Of a stretch of 64,000 bases of DNA, positions 37,511-50,475 are shown one piece after another. The notes beneath the pieces were generated by a model that was not told where the DNA came from, ran no database searches, and was given only the letters and a program-made list of their open reading frames with translations. A program made the position numbers and the translations under genes. Every line of letters begins with the position of its first letter. The first letter of the stretch is position 1. Origin of the DNA: Xestospongia bergquistia (lineage: Eukaryota; Porifera; Demospongiae; Haplosclerida; Petrosiidae); assembly GCA_963965975.1 (NCBI GenBank), contig OZ014411.1, positions 16,706,446 through 16,770,445 on the forward strand, in the 5' to 3' direction.

Positions 37511-37827
37511 TAGACAATGCGAAGTTTGTTGGTCTGCTTCTCCCTTCGTATAACAGCATGATGTGGGAGATAATGAACTTTACCAAAATCTCCAGATTCA
37601 GGCTTGTCAACAACTTCTATGATTTCTTGGGTCAATTGATCTTGTACAACATCATTGTATGCTTGGAGGGTTGGTGGGTCATGTTTGAGTCGCTTGAGAA
37701 GGCTAGTCAATCGTCTGTGGCTCAGACTATAGTTATCTGGCAGTACAGGATGCGACTCCTTCCATGGAAGGCAAACTTCATACCTATTATCATTAAATAA
37801 GATACTGTTGGTGAACTCACTGTACAC
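37511..37827 (-). pseudogene. BEL/Pao reverse transcriptase, N-terminal part
   Basis: Open frame reading YEVCLPWKESHPVLPDNYSL, LLKRLKHDPP, then VHYLPHHAVIRREKQTNKLR and IVYDAS, the hallmark opening of BEL/Pao RT. It is broken exactly at the hAT insertion (37510). Confidence 0.85.
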
Positions 37828-37839
37828 TGAAGAGTCACT

Positions 37840-39836
37840 GTTACAAAGACCTAGTGATTCCAGATCTCAGAACGTCTTCAACCTGGCATCTAAGTCCTGA
37901 TTCTCAATTGGCATAGTCTGTGAATCAATCCTCAAAATATAAGTTGACACGAGGTTGACAATGGTATCTTCTTGAGCTAGTTGTTCTGCTGGACCAGATA
38001 ACACCCATCCAAACTTACTTTGAATAGCTGTTGGACCACTTCTCCCTCTTAATGTCCTGCCCGTGACAAACCTTCAATAGAGGTCAGACCCGATAAGAGT
38101 ATCAACTTCCAAGTTGTCACTGTCACAGGAGGAGTCTGCCAGCTCTAAACCAGAAAGGTGTTCATATCTCTCTCATAAACAAGCTGTGGGCTGATTGAAC
38201 AATGGACCACAAATTAGTGGCACAACCAATATTGGTATCTCTAGACCTGGCCCACACTTGGTAGCCACCCCAAGATTTACCACATCATATGCTTGTCTTC
38301 CCTCCTCAGTGGCACCAAATGTCTTAATTGACAATGTCTCTACACTCACGCTGTAATCCTAGACCTTTGTTACTTACATATGACCTTTGGATACCATTAT
38401 CTAATATAAGCCTCACCTCCATCAGGTTATGTGGTTCCTGAGGATTGTAGACTAATGTCTTGGCCGTTTGAAGTAACACTGGTGTCCTAGAGTTAATACA
38501 CATCGATACGGTATGACTCGTTTGGGAGGAAGTTGTATCTTAGTGAGTGGTAGTGCTAGGAGTGGTGATCAGTCGAGGTGATGGGTCCTTATGGGTACAT
38601 ATGCTATTATGATGTCTTCCATTGCAATAGACGACCTTATGCCTGAACGACAATCTCTGCTAATATGGTGCTTTCAGAGGCAAACAAAACATCTCCCCGC
38701 CTTCTTAAGGATCTGCTTTCTGGTCTCCACATTTGTTACTGTCGTACAAGTGTTGGATGAATGAGACTGGCTACAATATGAACAGGTTGGTCCTGATTCT
38801 TTAGTAAGCAGTACTGCCGCAGTGGGTGGATCTCTGCTCTGTCTCTTTGGCAATACGCTTGGGCCTGGCACTGCTCTTTCTCTGGCATCTATCTCACGTT
38901 CCATGACCGTCATCAGTGCGTTGAGGTCCCATTCGTCAACTTTCACATCTCTACTGATGATCAAACAAAATTCTGAAGGAAGTTTGTTCATTAGAACAGA
39001 AGATAGCAAACTACCATATGCCTCTGGCGGAATTCCTAGGGACTTCAGTCCCCTCACATGAGATTCTACCAGGTCAAAGAAATGACTCAGTCCTTTCAAA
39101 TTATGCTGCAATGAAACAGCATCGAGATTGAGCAGAATATCCACATGTTTTCTAATAATTTGCTGATTATTCCCAAACCTTCTCTTGAGGATGTCTACTG
39201 CTTCCTCGTAATTTGCAGACGTCAGAGTCAACCCTGAGATTGCTTCAGTAGCAGATCACTCGACGACAGAGTTCAGATAATTAAACTTATCGACGTTCGA
39301 GAGTTCATTATTGCTGTGAATTGCTGTGAATAGCTGAATCAAACGAGTCCCAAAAAGTAATCCAATTGGTTACATCCCTATTAAAATTCTTCAACTCTAT
39401 CTTTGGTAACTTAACCTTGGGTCCAGGTGATCGTGAGGAGGCGCCATATCTGTCTGTCTCAAGAGAGGGTCTATCTGTATGTGAGGTAGTGGAAGTTCCT
39501 TCTTCTAAACCGGCCACTAAGTGATATTCTGTCAGATCTGGGTCTGAGCACCTTGTCTATGTAGTTTATGGCGAGGTGAATCTTGTCTCTGAAGGAGTCC
39601 GCTTGCTCGATTTTGTCTTCTAAATTGTCCTCCGCAATTGCATTCAAAATGTCTTTGTCAAGTTTCTTAAGGACATCCAGTTTCTCGGCGAGAGTTAGGC
39701 GTTGTTGACCCAATTTCGAGGAGTTAGCTTCACTCTCTAGTAGGGCCTCATATACTTGTGAGATGGTTTTCATGACTGATCCCCGGTGACCAGCACGTAT
39801 CCTCTTCTTTCGACTAACCGCTTCTGTTTCAGCCAT
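37840..39836 (-). pseudogene. BEL/Pao gag-protease region
   Basis: The start methionine at 39836 opens a coiled-coil segment. A DUF1759-type gag follows (KLPKIELKNFNRDVTNWITF, about 39410-39350), then a frame change and NYEEAVDILKRRFGNNQQII. Next come the zinc-knuckle beginning CSYCSQSHSSNTC and the CFVCL/H/C block near 38670. The protease region (about 38200-37850) reads VDTLIGSDLYWRFVTGRTLR and SKFGWVLSGPAE, with several stops. Gag packages the RNA; the protease cuts the polyprotein in living relatives. Confidence 0.8.
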
Positions 39837-40438
39837 TGTGAATAAAAGACTCTAACTTCCAAGTATCTGGTTCGGTTGACCATATAATAGATTTCAACAC
39901 AAATTAGTTAGAGTTGTTCAGGCTAGAATACCCGTTTTTTTAGAGAGGATTCAACATCAACAAATGTGACCGGATATGCAACCACTTCCGTCATTTCTGT
40001 CATTTTGACTTTTTCATACCATTTTAAAGTATTCTTTACGCTGAATTTGTTGATACCTTTGGTAGATGCATGCGTTGTTAAAGTAACTATGTATAAAGCA
40101 AAAGACATTGGCTATTACTAAAAATTAATTTTGAGAAATAAGGAATTTAATCTTTCCACCCCCATATACCGTATACTAATTATATTTCCGCAAATCACGT
40201 GATCCAGAAAAGCACATTTTAGTAGCTTTTCTAAGGGACATAGAATCATCTACAATCCTGTTGTTTTCATTACCTTTAAAGTTTAATTTGATCAGAAATT
40301 GGCGAAGGAACTAGTGTAGTGATCTATAATCGTTACAAGAAAGAGCATTAACTCTCGATGTTACTTTTATCATGTAATTAAAAAATTGTGAAAGTACGTG
40401 AATTGTATCAACTTTAAAGATTTCTTTTATTAATATGA

Positions 40439-40650
40439 CTAACTACTTGTTATTACATCTACATGAATTGTGTCCTGTCTCCTGACATATCCTACATCTT
40501 TTTGATGGTGGTTCGGCATCAGTAATTGGAGACAGAGGCATGGTCTTGTTGCTAGTGCTCTCAGTTGGATAAGGACACACAGCGTTCTTACATAATTCAT
40601 TAGGGCAGTCTTCCCTAATATTATCATAAAGGTACCACTGTCTCTTGGAA
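40439..40650 (-). pseudogene. C-terminal zinc-knuckle fragment, family unclear
   Basis: One minus-strand frame reads CPNELCKNAVCPYPTE, then SKRCRICQETGHNSCRCNNK and a stop. This looks like a Cys/His zinc-binding tail of a transposase or mobile-element protein. I cannot assign a family, and upstream coding sequence was not found. Confidence 0.35.
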
Positions 40651-40757
40651 TTTAACCCTTAGAGATAATTATAAGTGGTAGACTGTCTTGAGACGGAGTC
40701 CACAGAGTAATTGTGCATTAAATGTATGTACAGTACAAAATGAAGAAGTTTTTAGTG

Positions 40758-42823
40758 TAACGGTGTACCGATTCACAAAATTACCGATATTCCGATTCCC
40801 GATAGGTCATGTCATTATATCTGCCGATTTCGATACCGATCATTAATAATTGTATGAATGAGTATAACTGTTTTAAATAACAATCACATCATATATACTA
40901 ATCCATTTTTTAAGTTCCTATTTAAAAAAAGAAGCATTCAACATTTTCAGCTGCCAGTCTGTTTCTCTTGTCAGTTACTATGTTCCCGGCTGAACTAAAA
41001 AGTCTCTCAGAAGGTACTGATGTGCAAGGAGGTGTTAAAAACTTCCTGGCAAAGATACTAAGAAACAGCCACAATGCCTTCTTCTTACTCCAGTAGTCCA
41101 GAGCATTTGCATGTCGTGACAGAAGTGGATCAGCAAGGTAAGCATCGACCATAGTACATATTTCTGATGTTTCTCCTTGTAAGGCTGTTGATGATGTTGT
41201 CAAACCAGACTTCATTATTTCATCCACTTGTGCCCACAGCATGCTACCTTCTTCCTGTTTTTTTCTGGGTTTCTTAGCTTGAGATGTTACTTCTTGTACT
41301 TCTTTTGAAGAAGATATAATCTCCTCACACTTAGCAAGTAACTGCTCTCTTGAATGAATAACTAAAGCATGACTAGAAAACACTTTATCTTTGAAATGAG
41401 GATCCAATAAGGTAGACAAAGAATAAAACTCATGCCTCTCAATGTCAGTGAACCGATCAGCTATTGACAAAGACATTTTTCGTTTCATAGACATAATTCC
41501 TGTGTCATCATCTTCCACGATAAGTATTCTTTTAAGTGAGTTGATGATAGGTATTACTAGAGAAATGGAAGAAGTATTACAGCTTATATCTTCTGTTGCT
41601 TCTTCAAATGGTTGTAACAAACGGACAACTTTCTCAGCCAATTGCCACTGTGTGGTAGAAAAATCAAGAGTCTCATTTAGTTCAACATTAGTAGCACTAA
41701 TAGCTTTTCTTTGCTCAATTAGTCTCATGAGCATATAGTAGCTACTATTCCACCTCGTTGGCTCATCCTGTATCAAGCAACAAACCTTCGGATCTAATTG
41801 TGTCTGAACTTTTTGTAATACATGAAACGCTACATTTGACCGTCGATAATGACCTACAATTCGTCAACCCAGTTGAAGAAGATCTTGGACACTTTTCTGA
41901 GCTAGAACACCATCATTGATCACCAATTGTATGTTATGAGCAAGACATCCAAGGTTAGGTATATTGGAATCACGCAGACCAGAGACAAAGTTTGAACCAC
42001 CGTCTCTCAGAACACACAACAGCTTACTATGAATATCCCATTGGCAAAGAGAGTTACTAATCATGATTCCAATATTCTCCCCTGTGTGTAGCTAATCAAA
42101 GAATCATATGCTCAAGAAGACCAAATGTCTGTAGTGAGTGCAATATGAGCTTGCTGTGAAATGGTTTTTTTCACCTTTTCTTTGGTTTGGTCATACATCT
42201 CTGGGATTAATGTTGTTGAAAAGTACTTACGAGAAGGTATGTGATACCTAGGATCAAGATGGTTTATAAGAGCTCTAAAGCCAGTATCTTCCACAATGGA
42301 GAAAGGTTGAAAGTCAAGAGCCATCATTTCTCCTATTAGCAAAGTGATTTTACGTGCTTCTGGATGGCTTTTGTCATATGGCTTGGATAGTTGAAAACAT
42401 CTATCAATAGTAGATTGTGAACTGTGACATGGTGATGGTGATCGATATAAACTGTCATGATTGTCGGCAGACTTTGTCTTTTCCGATTTCAGTAGTTCCG
42501 TGTATTGAGGTAAGTGCCTCTTCAAGTTAGTTGTAGTATATGATTTGGCGGAGCTCCCACCTCTAGCTACTTTTTCACTACATTCATTGCACACAGCTTT
42601 GCTTTCATCAGTGACAGAAACGGAGAAATATCTCCACACACCACTTCTCTTAGTAGCCATTTTGAAATGACACATCCACATGGCAATTTTATAATTATTG
42701 CGGTTAAATAGAATTTCCGGTCAATTTTTAATCGGCCGATAAGAGACACTAAAAATCGGTTTTACCAATGCTTTTGAAATCGGTACCAATACCAGTACCG
42801 ATTCACATATTGGTACACCCTTA
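40758..42823 (-). mobile_element. hAT transposon E with target duplication
   Basis: The left end TAACGGTGTACCGATTCACA (40758) and the right end read inward (TAAGGGTGTACCAATATGTG from 42823) form inverted termini, with subterminal ACCGAT repeats. Flanking octamers TTTTAGTG (40750-40757) and TTTCAGTG (42824-42831) differ by one base, consistent with an aged 8-bp duplication. Confidence 0.85.
40922..42681 (-). pseudogene. hAT E transposase (ZBED-like), broken
   Basis: The BED finger (SGVWRYFSVSVTDESKAVC ... TTTNLKRHLPQY) has lost its last histidine. It is followed by AHIALTTDIWSS and, after a stop and shift, VLRDGGSNFVSGL and LAHNIQLVIND. The last frame (41776-40922) gives DEPTRWNSSYYMLMRL and the dimerisation motif TSVPSERLFSSAGNIVTDKR. 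At least three breaks lie between 42112 and 41776. Confidence 0.88.
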
Positions 42824-42879
42824 TTTCAGTGCTAACTTTCCTATAGTAGATATAGATAAGAAGTTAAAAAATTTTTAGC

Positions 42880-44448
42880 AAATACCTGGTTTGTCTGTAT
42901 TGATGTGAAAATGTTTAAATTTTTTTATACCAGGAATTTTTTTAAAGTGAGGGTTGAGAAAGTTTGACCAGTTATACATCTTTACAATCATCTCTCCATC
43001 CTGGGTAACAACTAACTGGGCCTGGTTGACTTAAGCTGATTGCTCAACAAGATGGTGAATGTCATTTAAGCAACCAACTATTGTCCTTCTGTATTTTTGT
43101 TTCAGAAGTCCAAAACACCAGTCTGGGGAAAATTTTGGGTGTCCGACTGGAAGGAAAGAGAGAGCGATGCAACTGTGTAGACCGACAAGAACTCTCCATA
43201 AAAGGTACTAAATTTGAGTGTTATTGTTAATTTAAAGTAGCTTATAATAGTACCTGAATCACTGTGTTGTTTTTATTTTGCCCAATGCAATTGTCAGCAT
43301 GTAGATGGCAATATGCTTCTCCAAGACCATGTGTCTCAAAAAAGTGGTGGAGCATACTGATGACTTCATTAACCCCTTTTCCTGTTACTGCTGACTCATC
43401 AATTAGGTAATTCATCTGCATTGGAATACTCTCGCAGTGCACTCCAAAGATGCCGCACTTCCGAGGTGTTTTGAAATAGAGTGGTCCAGGCTGCCATGGG
43501 TCGTTTGGAAAGTGCACCTATAAATTATGTTAAATTAGGTTTATAATGTTTCATTTTGTAGAACCTGTTGAGCAAAATCAAAGCTGTAATGGGCCAGGCT
43601 AGGCCCAGATTGAGGTTGACTGCATAGACCTAGTTGTTGAGGTGAGTACTTGTTATTGATGGAAAAATGCTCCACTGAAATATGATGTGCCTCTTTTGTC
43701 ACAAGTTGATAATAGTCTCTCTCTGTTTTCACTAACTCTAGATGTTCCTTAGCCTTTTTTAAAACCTAAAGTTCAAGTACATATGTAATTAATATAATGT
43801 TTATATTGTAGTATGATATATCCACTCATTCCTTGTAATATTACCTCTGTTTTTTCACTTTCTGATGTCCCAAATCTAAAGGAACTAGTGATAAGAGAGT
43901 TGTTCTTGTGGCAAATGGCACAAAGGTCAGCAATAGGTTTTGTAATACAAAGAGTTGGTCGAAGCTTCCTCCAATAACAGCAGAAAGTAGTGTAAGCAGC
44001 ACATCGACCTCCATATTGTTCAACTGAGTCTTTGTATTTTATCCAAATCATTTTCTTTGTAGTATTTGATGGTATCCTGAAACTCTTCCTGGTAAAAGAA
44101 TTACGTTCTCTACACTGTAGTTGTCCAGGAATCTCAATAAGTTGTCAATATCATCTCTTGCCATGGTATTAGCTGGTAACCTTCCCTCATTGCCATGTTG
44201 TCGTGTAGCAATACCATTTTCATGGTAATGCCTTTTAGCACCTTGTATTTCTTTATGCTGATGTCATGTAAAAGCAGAAAGGTCTTTAAACAGACCCGTC
44301 TTCCTCCATGTAGAAATGTAGAGTGCTGGTGTTTCTGAGTCTGAGAGTACTCGTATATCAGGTCATCAAGTGCTTTTTTATCACTTGAGGAGAGAAAATC
44401 TGCTCCAATTATGTTTAAAGCCTTCGCAACGTCCCTTGATGAAGCCAT
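42880..44448 (-). pseudogene. DUF7869-like transposon-associated gene, decayed
   Basis: Multi-exon minus-strand gene. Exon 1 from 44448 carries FLHGGRRVCLKTFLLLHDIS; then, by frame shifts, NLLRFLDNYSVENVILLPGR and IPSNTTKKMIWIKYKD. A conserved block with KPIADLCAICHKNNSLI follows. After introns with clean borders (about 43855-43770, 43547-43517, 43253-43204) come DPWQPGPLYFKTPRKCGIFG, CHLHADNCIGQNKNNTVIQ and HPKFSPDWCFGLLKQKYRR. The family is common in transposon-rich invertebrates; its role is unknown to me. One further stop lies near 43033. Confidence 0.65.
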
Positions 44449-45419
44449 CGAATCTTTTTTAGAAATTTATTGCCGCGAACTGTTTATCAAATATCTTTGG
44501 ACACGCTTGTGCCATATACTCAGTGTATTTATCGTATTCATCTTATCCTGAGAACACGAATGCTTCTACATGCAAAGCTAGAAAGAACTTTGGCTTTCTA
44601 GACATTTCAAAATGACTGTCAGGAACTGTTCTCTTCGTTTTTTTTGGTTTAACTCAATTTACCCAAAATATTGAAATCATCACTTCTTCTGTCCATACTA
44701 AAAAAATTTTTTGACAGAAGTGGTCCCTTTTTGCAAGTCCGGTCAAAAATATATATTCACAAAAGGTTTTTTGTCAACGTGGGCTTTCTCAAGATCACGT
44801 GACCAAAAATATTGATTACTTCAATAATAATCAGTCACAATTGAATATTATAATCTCTTACAGTTATCTCTAAGTGGGCGTGTTATAGGTGGTGCTTGAG
44901 ACTTAGCTCATGCTAAGACCATTTATCACTGGTAAAATTTTCAAATTTTCTGTACCATTTTTTGTTGATGACATTTCAATGATACTTCATATTTCTGAGA
45001 TTTTGTCATGCATGATAGATGCACATATAATTCATGTATCCTTATGATAGTATAGGGCACAGTATCCTTCACCTATTATGTACTTGAAATGTGATTTATC
45101 CTTTCCATATCCAATAGATGGTTCTTTATATTTCCTTATGATGTTTGTATGCAGTACATTTGATATTTCCTATAATGAATTCTATACATTACTATTGATA
45201 TATCCAAAAGCAACTCTTTCGATGTTCAATACACTACTGTTGACATTTTCTAGAGCTGGGCAGTGGCAATATCCAATAGTTTTTTGTACATTTTATATGC
45301 CAAAACAATGACATAAAAATAATAATTTAAAAGAAATAATCAGAATGTTTTGTGTTTTAGTATTAGCAATTTATAATAAGTTAAAGCTGTTAAACCCATG
45401 TTGGTAAATTATCAGGACG
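44449..45419. other. non-coding stretch, no gene recognised
   Basis: AT-rich sequence with a short hairpin near 44680-44730 (CACTTCT..GTC arms). No domain-bearing frame was seen. Confidence 0.4.
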
Positions 45420-46003
45420 ACTACAATCAGAGAAGACTCCAATTACCCTTTTCTTCAATTGTCTTTTCTATTGATCTGAAATGTTCTTTAGTATGACATC
45501 ATCCAATTCTTTTATCATCTTTTCTGTTCCTTTGGATCTCCAATGAAGTGGTTGAAGAACAATTACATGTTCTTTATCACTTCTTCGCTTGACATCAAGT
45601 CAATAGTCATTGCTTTCATCCATTATTCTTTATAAGCGTCTTCTTTAAAATTTAATTTAAGCAGAGAAGCTTTTTTTCTTCCAGTTTCTAGTCATCAATA
45701 AAGTAATACAAACATAGCTTAGTACATACCTGACTTTTGCTTTCATATCGTCATCATCTTTAGGTGTTATTAGTTGCTTTTCCTCTTTTCTCTGCAGAAA
45801 CAATTTCACACTTGCTTCTATAGAATTTATAAGCAGCACCTGTCACACACAACTAATGTAAGTTGAATTATTTTTTTACCCTTGATATCATCAGTTTCAA
45901 AGTCTTTGTTGATAGACTTCACTTCTTTAACTAGTTTATTTAAAATATTTCTATTTTCAGTACTTCCATAAGTTTTCCTAAGAAAAAAAATTATTAAAAA
46001 TAA

Positions 46004-46047
<44 letters not shown>

Positions 46048-46640
46048 ATTTAAATATACCTATTTCCAACTTGCCACCCACCAAAATCATCAAGTATTAA
46101 TTTATAAATTCTTCTAACTTCTCTCTGCATAGAACATATAATACACTGTACATAGCTATCTTTAATACTTACGCTAATGCATTTAGGTACGGTTCTTTTA
46201 TTCTTAATACTGCTGTTTGCTGACTGTATTTTTAACAAGTTATCTTTAATGACAACGATCTCTTCTTGATGTTTTGTGTGAGATAGTAGTGCTTCTAACA
46301 TATCAGAATTTGCTTTTAATTGTCTCAAAACAGATTGAGTTAATGATTCACTTTCACTAGCTACTAGATATGAACACTATAAAACAACACACATGATATG
46401 TACCTTGTCAAATATTTCAGGTAATTCTGGGCATATCTTCTAAACATTGCCGTTTTCCTCCTAGTTAAGTTCTAATCACATTAATTGTATATGATCATGT
46501 ATACTTTCACTGGTTTGTTTATGAACTTCTTCATTTTCTTTTCAGGCGACAAGTCTCGCTTTCTATTAATTAAATAATTACCATTATATTCTACTACGAA
46601 TTTAACAGCTTCTATCTACTTTTAGTTTACCTTTATTTCT
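45420..46640 (-). CDS. unrecognised multi-exon candidate gene
   Basis: I do not recognise this family. Minus-strand blocks with protein-like composition are joined by plausible short GT-AG introns. They run CSYLVASESESLTQSVLRQL with a coiled coil (46390-46160); REVRRIYKLILDDFGGWQVG (about 46120-46065); KTYGSTENRNILNKLVKEVK (about 45980-45890); AAYKFYRSKCEIVSAEK (about 45840-45790); and, after a stop, KEHVIVLQPLHWRSKGTEKM (about 45585-45520). A TA microsatellite sits in one intron. It may be a transposon-derived or lineage-specific gene; the last block is broken by a stop. Confidence 0.35.
46005..46044. repeat. (TA)n microsatellite
   Basis: Uninterrupted TA run of about 40 bp in an intron of the candidate gene above. 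Confidence 0.95.
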
Positions 46641-47638
46641 GAAGGCTGCTGAAAGTTTGCTTGGATGTAAATGTTTCTTTATGGCAGGAGTGATAGCAGC
46701 AGAAGTGCCTAAGAACCTTTGGGAAATTTTCCAGTGTATTGTGTTTATATTGCAAAAATAACTCGCTATACAGTGCCTGGACCATACTACAATACCAGGC
46801 TACGATTAGCACCTGTCCGAGCACTTTGCAAGTATTACACTACATGTATCAAGCCCAATTAAATTAGGCACATGATAACTTTAGTCTGGGATAACTTTGC
46901 CAGTGTAAGCAGGGTATAAATCCATTAAAATATCATTACCATTTTCGAACCTGGCCTGGTACCAGTACATTAGCCACATCGCAAATTTTAAGTTCAATAT
47001 GAAAGAGATGGCAGTGATAGCAAAATACATCCATCAGTTGGCCTTTTTATATGGTCAAAGTAAGTACACTATTCACATACTTTACAATTACCACACATGT
47101 GGTTAGTTGATGGACAAGTAGAAGAATAACTATGTGACCCAATTGCTAAAAGTTCAAGATGTATAAGATTATTGTGGGCAAGTCCACACAACTATACGAT
47201 TTCATTTTGCAAACTTTACAAATAGACCAGATGACTGTAGGACAACTTTGCAATACACCAAAGGTTATGGGATAATTCTGCACTACACAGCCAAGTGTAT
47301 AACAATGACATCATATGTGAATCAATGCAGACATGTCACAACGATTCCTACATTTTGGGCAACTGCATGTTTTGTAAATTTTTAAACATTTGACGTCAGA
47401 TCTGTGCACATACCTGATACGGTAATGTATAACGAGATTCATTGCCATCCAAAATTTTACTAGGGTTGCAAAATTTGACAACTGCAAATATTGATAATTG
47501 TCAAAAAGTTATTATTGCAACAATGTCATGAGTAAACATAATAGGAACAAATAAAATTATGAATAAAACTAGTTATTACTTATACAATAAATATTATAAT
47601 AAAACAAAGTATTGGACAAATTATGTTCAAATGTAGAA
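46641..47638. other. non-coding stretch, no gene recognised
   Basis: No frame with recognisable similarity. It ends at the left border of the duplicated Harbinger segment. Confidence 0.4.
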
Positions 47639-48298
47639 GTATCTGACATGAATTTACAGGAGTCAGAACAAGCACGGACAACAGATACTGGTGTATGTAT
47701 ATAGGAAGTCGGAAAAATGTACTAATTACCAGACAGTACAAAAGAGGACAGTCAAATTCATTGAGCAGTAGTGTTCCATGAATCGTTGTCTGAGAGTGTA
47801 GTTCTCTTAACTATACATAATTATATCTGCTCCAGTACTAAATTCTTCCACATGCCATCATTATCCCACTATTAACCTAGTAAAGGTATGAATTTACAGT
47901 AAAAACTCGTAACTTGAGGTGATGTGATCTTTACAAAGTCACCTACGTTTACCATAATCCTTGTCTGAGAAAAGATTGCCTTGTGAGGAAGAATGTGGGA
48001 TTCAAACAATATGTTCTCAGGAAAAATTGTATTGCACAAGATGAGTCTTGCATCAGTACTTTTAAGTGTTATAAGCATAGTGGTATAGCACATTAAAGTT
48101 TCAATATGAAGCAGGTTAAAAGAAACTGTTCCAAAAGGCAGCTAAAGACTAATTTACACTGCACTAGTTAACACTCAGCAACGTTTACACCACGGTCACG
48201 TACACAATACGTTAACATAATTGCATTCACACTGCACATGAGCCTGCAATGCAAACGCATCGCATGTATAAAGTAGGTGTTAATCTGAGTGAATTAAA

Positions 48299-49541
48299 AT
48301 GGCAGATCTTAACAAAAGAAGACTACTGTTGGTTTTGCTATTAATTCGGAGGAGAATGAAAAGAAAACCAAGGAGAAGAGTTTGGATAAGAGAAATATTC
48401 AAATATAGGAGCACCTTAGGAGAGTATCATCGCCTTGTTCAAGAAATGAAACTCATTGATCATAGTACTTTGTACAGGTATTTTCATATGTCTCCTGTGA
48501 TGTTTGATGACTTACTCAGTAGAGTTGGCCCAGTGATCACTTGAATGACAGCTCAGTTGAGGAGTCCTGTTCCACCAGGAGAAAGATTGGCTGTGACACT
48601 TCGCTCTAGTAACTGGGGACCATATCCTTCAGTTACTGCTTGGGCTATGCTACTGTGTGATGTATCATTGAAGATACTTGTCAGTATTATGTTTCTCCAG
48701 AATTTTTATAGCCACCTCAAAGTAGTGAGGAATGGAAAAAGATCAGCGATGGCTTCCATAGTCTTTGGAACTTCCCACACTGCATAGGAGCCATAGATGA
48801 TAAACATGTAGTAAGCGCCAGCTAATTGTGGGTCACAGTATTATAACTACAAAGGAACAGATAGCATTGTCTTAATGGCTGTGTGTGATTACAATTATTG
48901 TTTTACTTTACTCGATATTGGGGACTACAGAAGGCAAAGAGATAGTGAGGTATTCAGCAGCACATTATTTGGTAGAGCACTGAGAGATAATTCATTGTCC
49001 ATACCCGAGCCTGATGTCATCACTGGCCAATCATCTCCAATTCCATACTTCTTTGTTGGTGATTCTGCTTTTCCTCTTAAAACATGTTAAAACGTGTCCT
49101 GGCAGGCTGGCACATATTTACCTGAAAACAAACGAATTTTTAGTTATCATCTCTCAAGGGCAAGGCGCGTTGTTGAAAATACCTTTGGAATATTAGCCAT
49201 GAAATTTAGGATATTCAGAAGACCAATAATAGCAAAGCAAGAAAAAGTGACAAAGTTAACTCAAACAGAATGTGCTCTACACAATTATTTGAAAATTTCC
49301 AAGATGCTTTGTTTTGTATCTGCTAGAATTTAGTGTCCACCTGGCTATATTGATCAAGAAGACCAACATGGTAATATACTTCCAGGAGATTGGAGAATTG
49401 AAGGAAGCGAACTTCATTCCATCAGTCAAGCAGGTAGTAATATGTATTCCAAGTCAGCTGCAGAGATTCAAGACAGTAACATGTCCTATTTTAACTCATC
49501 TACTGGAGTGGTACCATGGCGAAAAGATAAACTCTACTTAA
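48299..49541 (+). pseudogene. PIF/Harbinger nuclease, copy 1
   Basis: The ATG at 48299 opens an Arg/Lys-rich start, then RRRVWIREIFKYRSTLGEYH and SPVMFDDLLSRVGPVIT, typical of HARBI1-like proteins, before a TGA at about 48542. The frame resumes with VPPGERLAVTLRSS. Later come the catalytic-fold segment ANCGSQYYNYKGTDSIVLMA then VCDYNYCFTLLDIGDYRRQR, and, after a shift near 49090, FSYHLSRARRVVENTFGILA. The first catalytic block (NFPHCIGAIDDKHV) is visible in another frame near 48770. The TGA fits a CGA-to-TGA change; the same stop is in copy 2. Confidence 0.85.
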
Positions 49542-49738
49542 TATTTATGGTTATACTTAATGAAGTTGTAACAATAATTAAATAAATTGAATAATAATTT
49601 TAATCTTGTCATTTCTTTTTAACATTCTTTTTGTCCACGTCTTGGATAATACTGGAAGTAATGGTCAGGATTGTATTCATGTACAGACGATTGAGATGAA
49701 AATAAATCATGCCCACGGGTAGAAAATTGCTCCTGCTG

Positions 49739-50475
49739 CAGAGCTGGAGGCAGATATTTTTAGGTGGTACGGCTAATGGGAGGTGCAAAGCACCTCCCCC
49801 CCCTAGGGGAGTCTGAGGGCATGCTCCCCCAGGAAATTTTGGGAAAATTGGTACTCAGAGACGCATTCTAGTGCATTTTGAACCATAAATTCATAGAAAT
49901 AACATCATTCTTTATGTCATGTGTCCATAAAAATATATATATCACAGAAATGAGCCAAATACTCTTTGTCTGCCTTCACGTCCAGTAACAAACTCTTCAG
50001 CAACTTTCTCTAGCTCTAGTTTGTCCACATAGTCTTTATGGATGTGTAAACCATCAAATGGTTCAACCTCTCCTGACTCATAGTGGATTTATTTAAATCG
50101 GTCAAACCAGGCTGCCTGAAAACATCTGTTCACTGGATTACTTACTCCAAACTGTCTACGTGGGAAGACCATTTGTTCTTAGTTAATAGACTTGATCTGG
50201 CATGTCATACACCTCCTCTCTTGATATTCTTTGCCTGGATGCCATCGTTTACAGCTTTGTCACCTGAAAAATTTTGAACTCTGAGTTGAAGTCCACGTGG
50301 TCTTGTGTCTAGTGTGCGTTTATTAGAAAATGCAAGGAAATTACATGCAGCAAGGCTAGTTAGCCATCCACAGATCCAGTGAAGCTACTGACACAGTTCT
50401 CTTGGTAAGTTGGTCCCTAGGCCCAAAACTGATACGGCCATAGCCGTACCAGCCGTAGCATTGCCTCCGGCTATG
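49739..50475. mobile_element. 737-bp non-autonomous DNA transposon with empty site in copy 2
   Basis: Inverted termini are CAGAGCTGGAGGCA and (inward from 50475) CATAGCCGGAGGCA. They are flanked by the 5-bp repeat TGCTG (49734-49738 and 50476-50480). The homologous position in copy 2 (about 60270) reads CTCCTGCTGGACAGG, a clean empty site. Further inverted pieces (GGTACGGCTA / TAGCCGTACC) lie just inside. No coding capacity was recognised; the CAGAG start recalls hAT termini, but the superfamily is unassigned. Confidence 0.9.

Larger units (their letters stand above)
34690..39841 (-). mobile_element. BEL/Pao LTR retrotransposon, 5' two thirds, split by a hAT
   Basis: On the minus strand, gag begins at 39836 and runs through zinc knuckle, protease and reverse transcriptase up to 37511. 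It then continues at 34900 beyond an inserted hAT (34909-37502). The RT stops at about 34690, where hAT C begins. The rest of RT, RNase H, integrase and both LTRs were not found. The insertion interrupts the RT codons for the D-A-S segment and leaves an 8-bp duplication. Confidence 0.8.

Noticed and set aside
45827..46093. Frame running through the TA microsatellite
   Set aside because: The Tyr-Ile repeat is a translation of the microsatellite, which lies in a probable intron.
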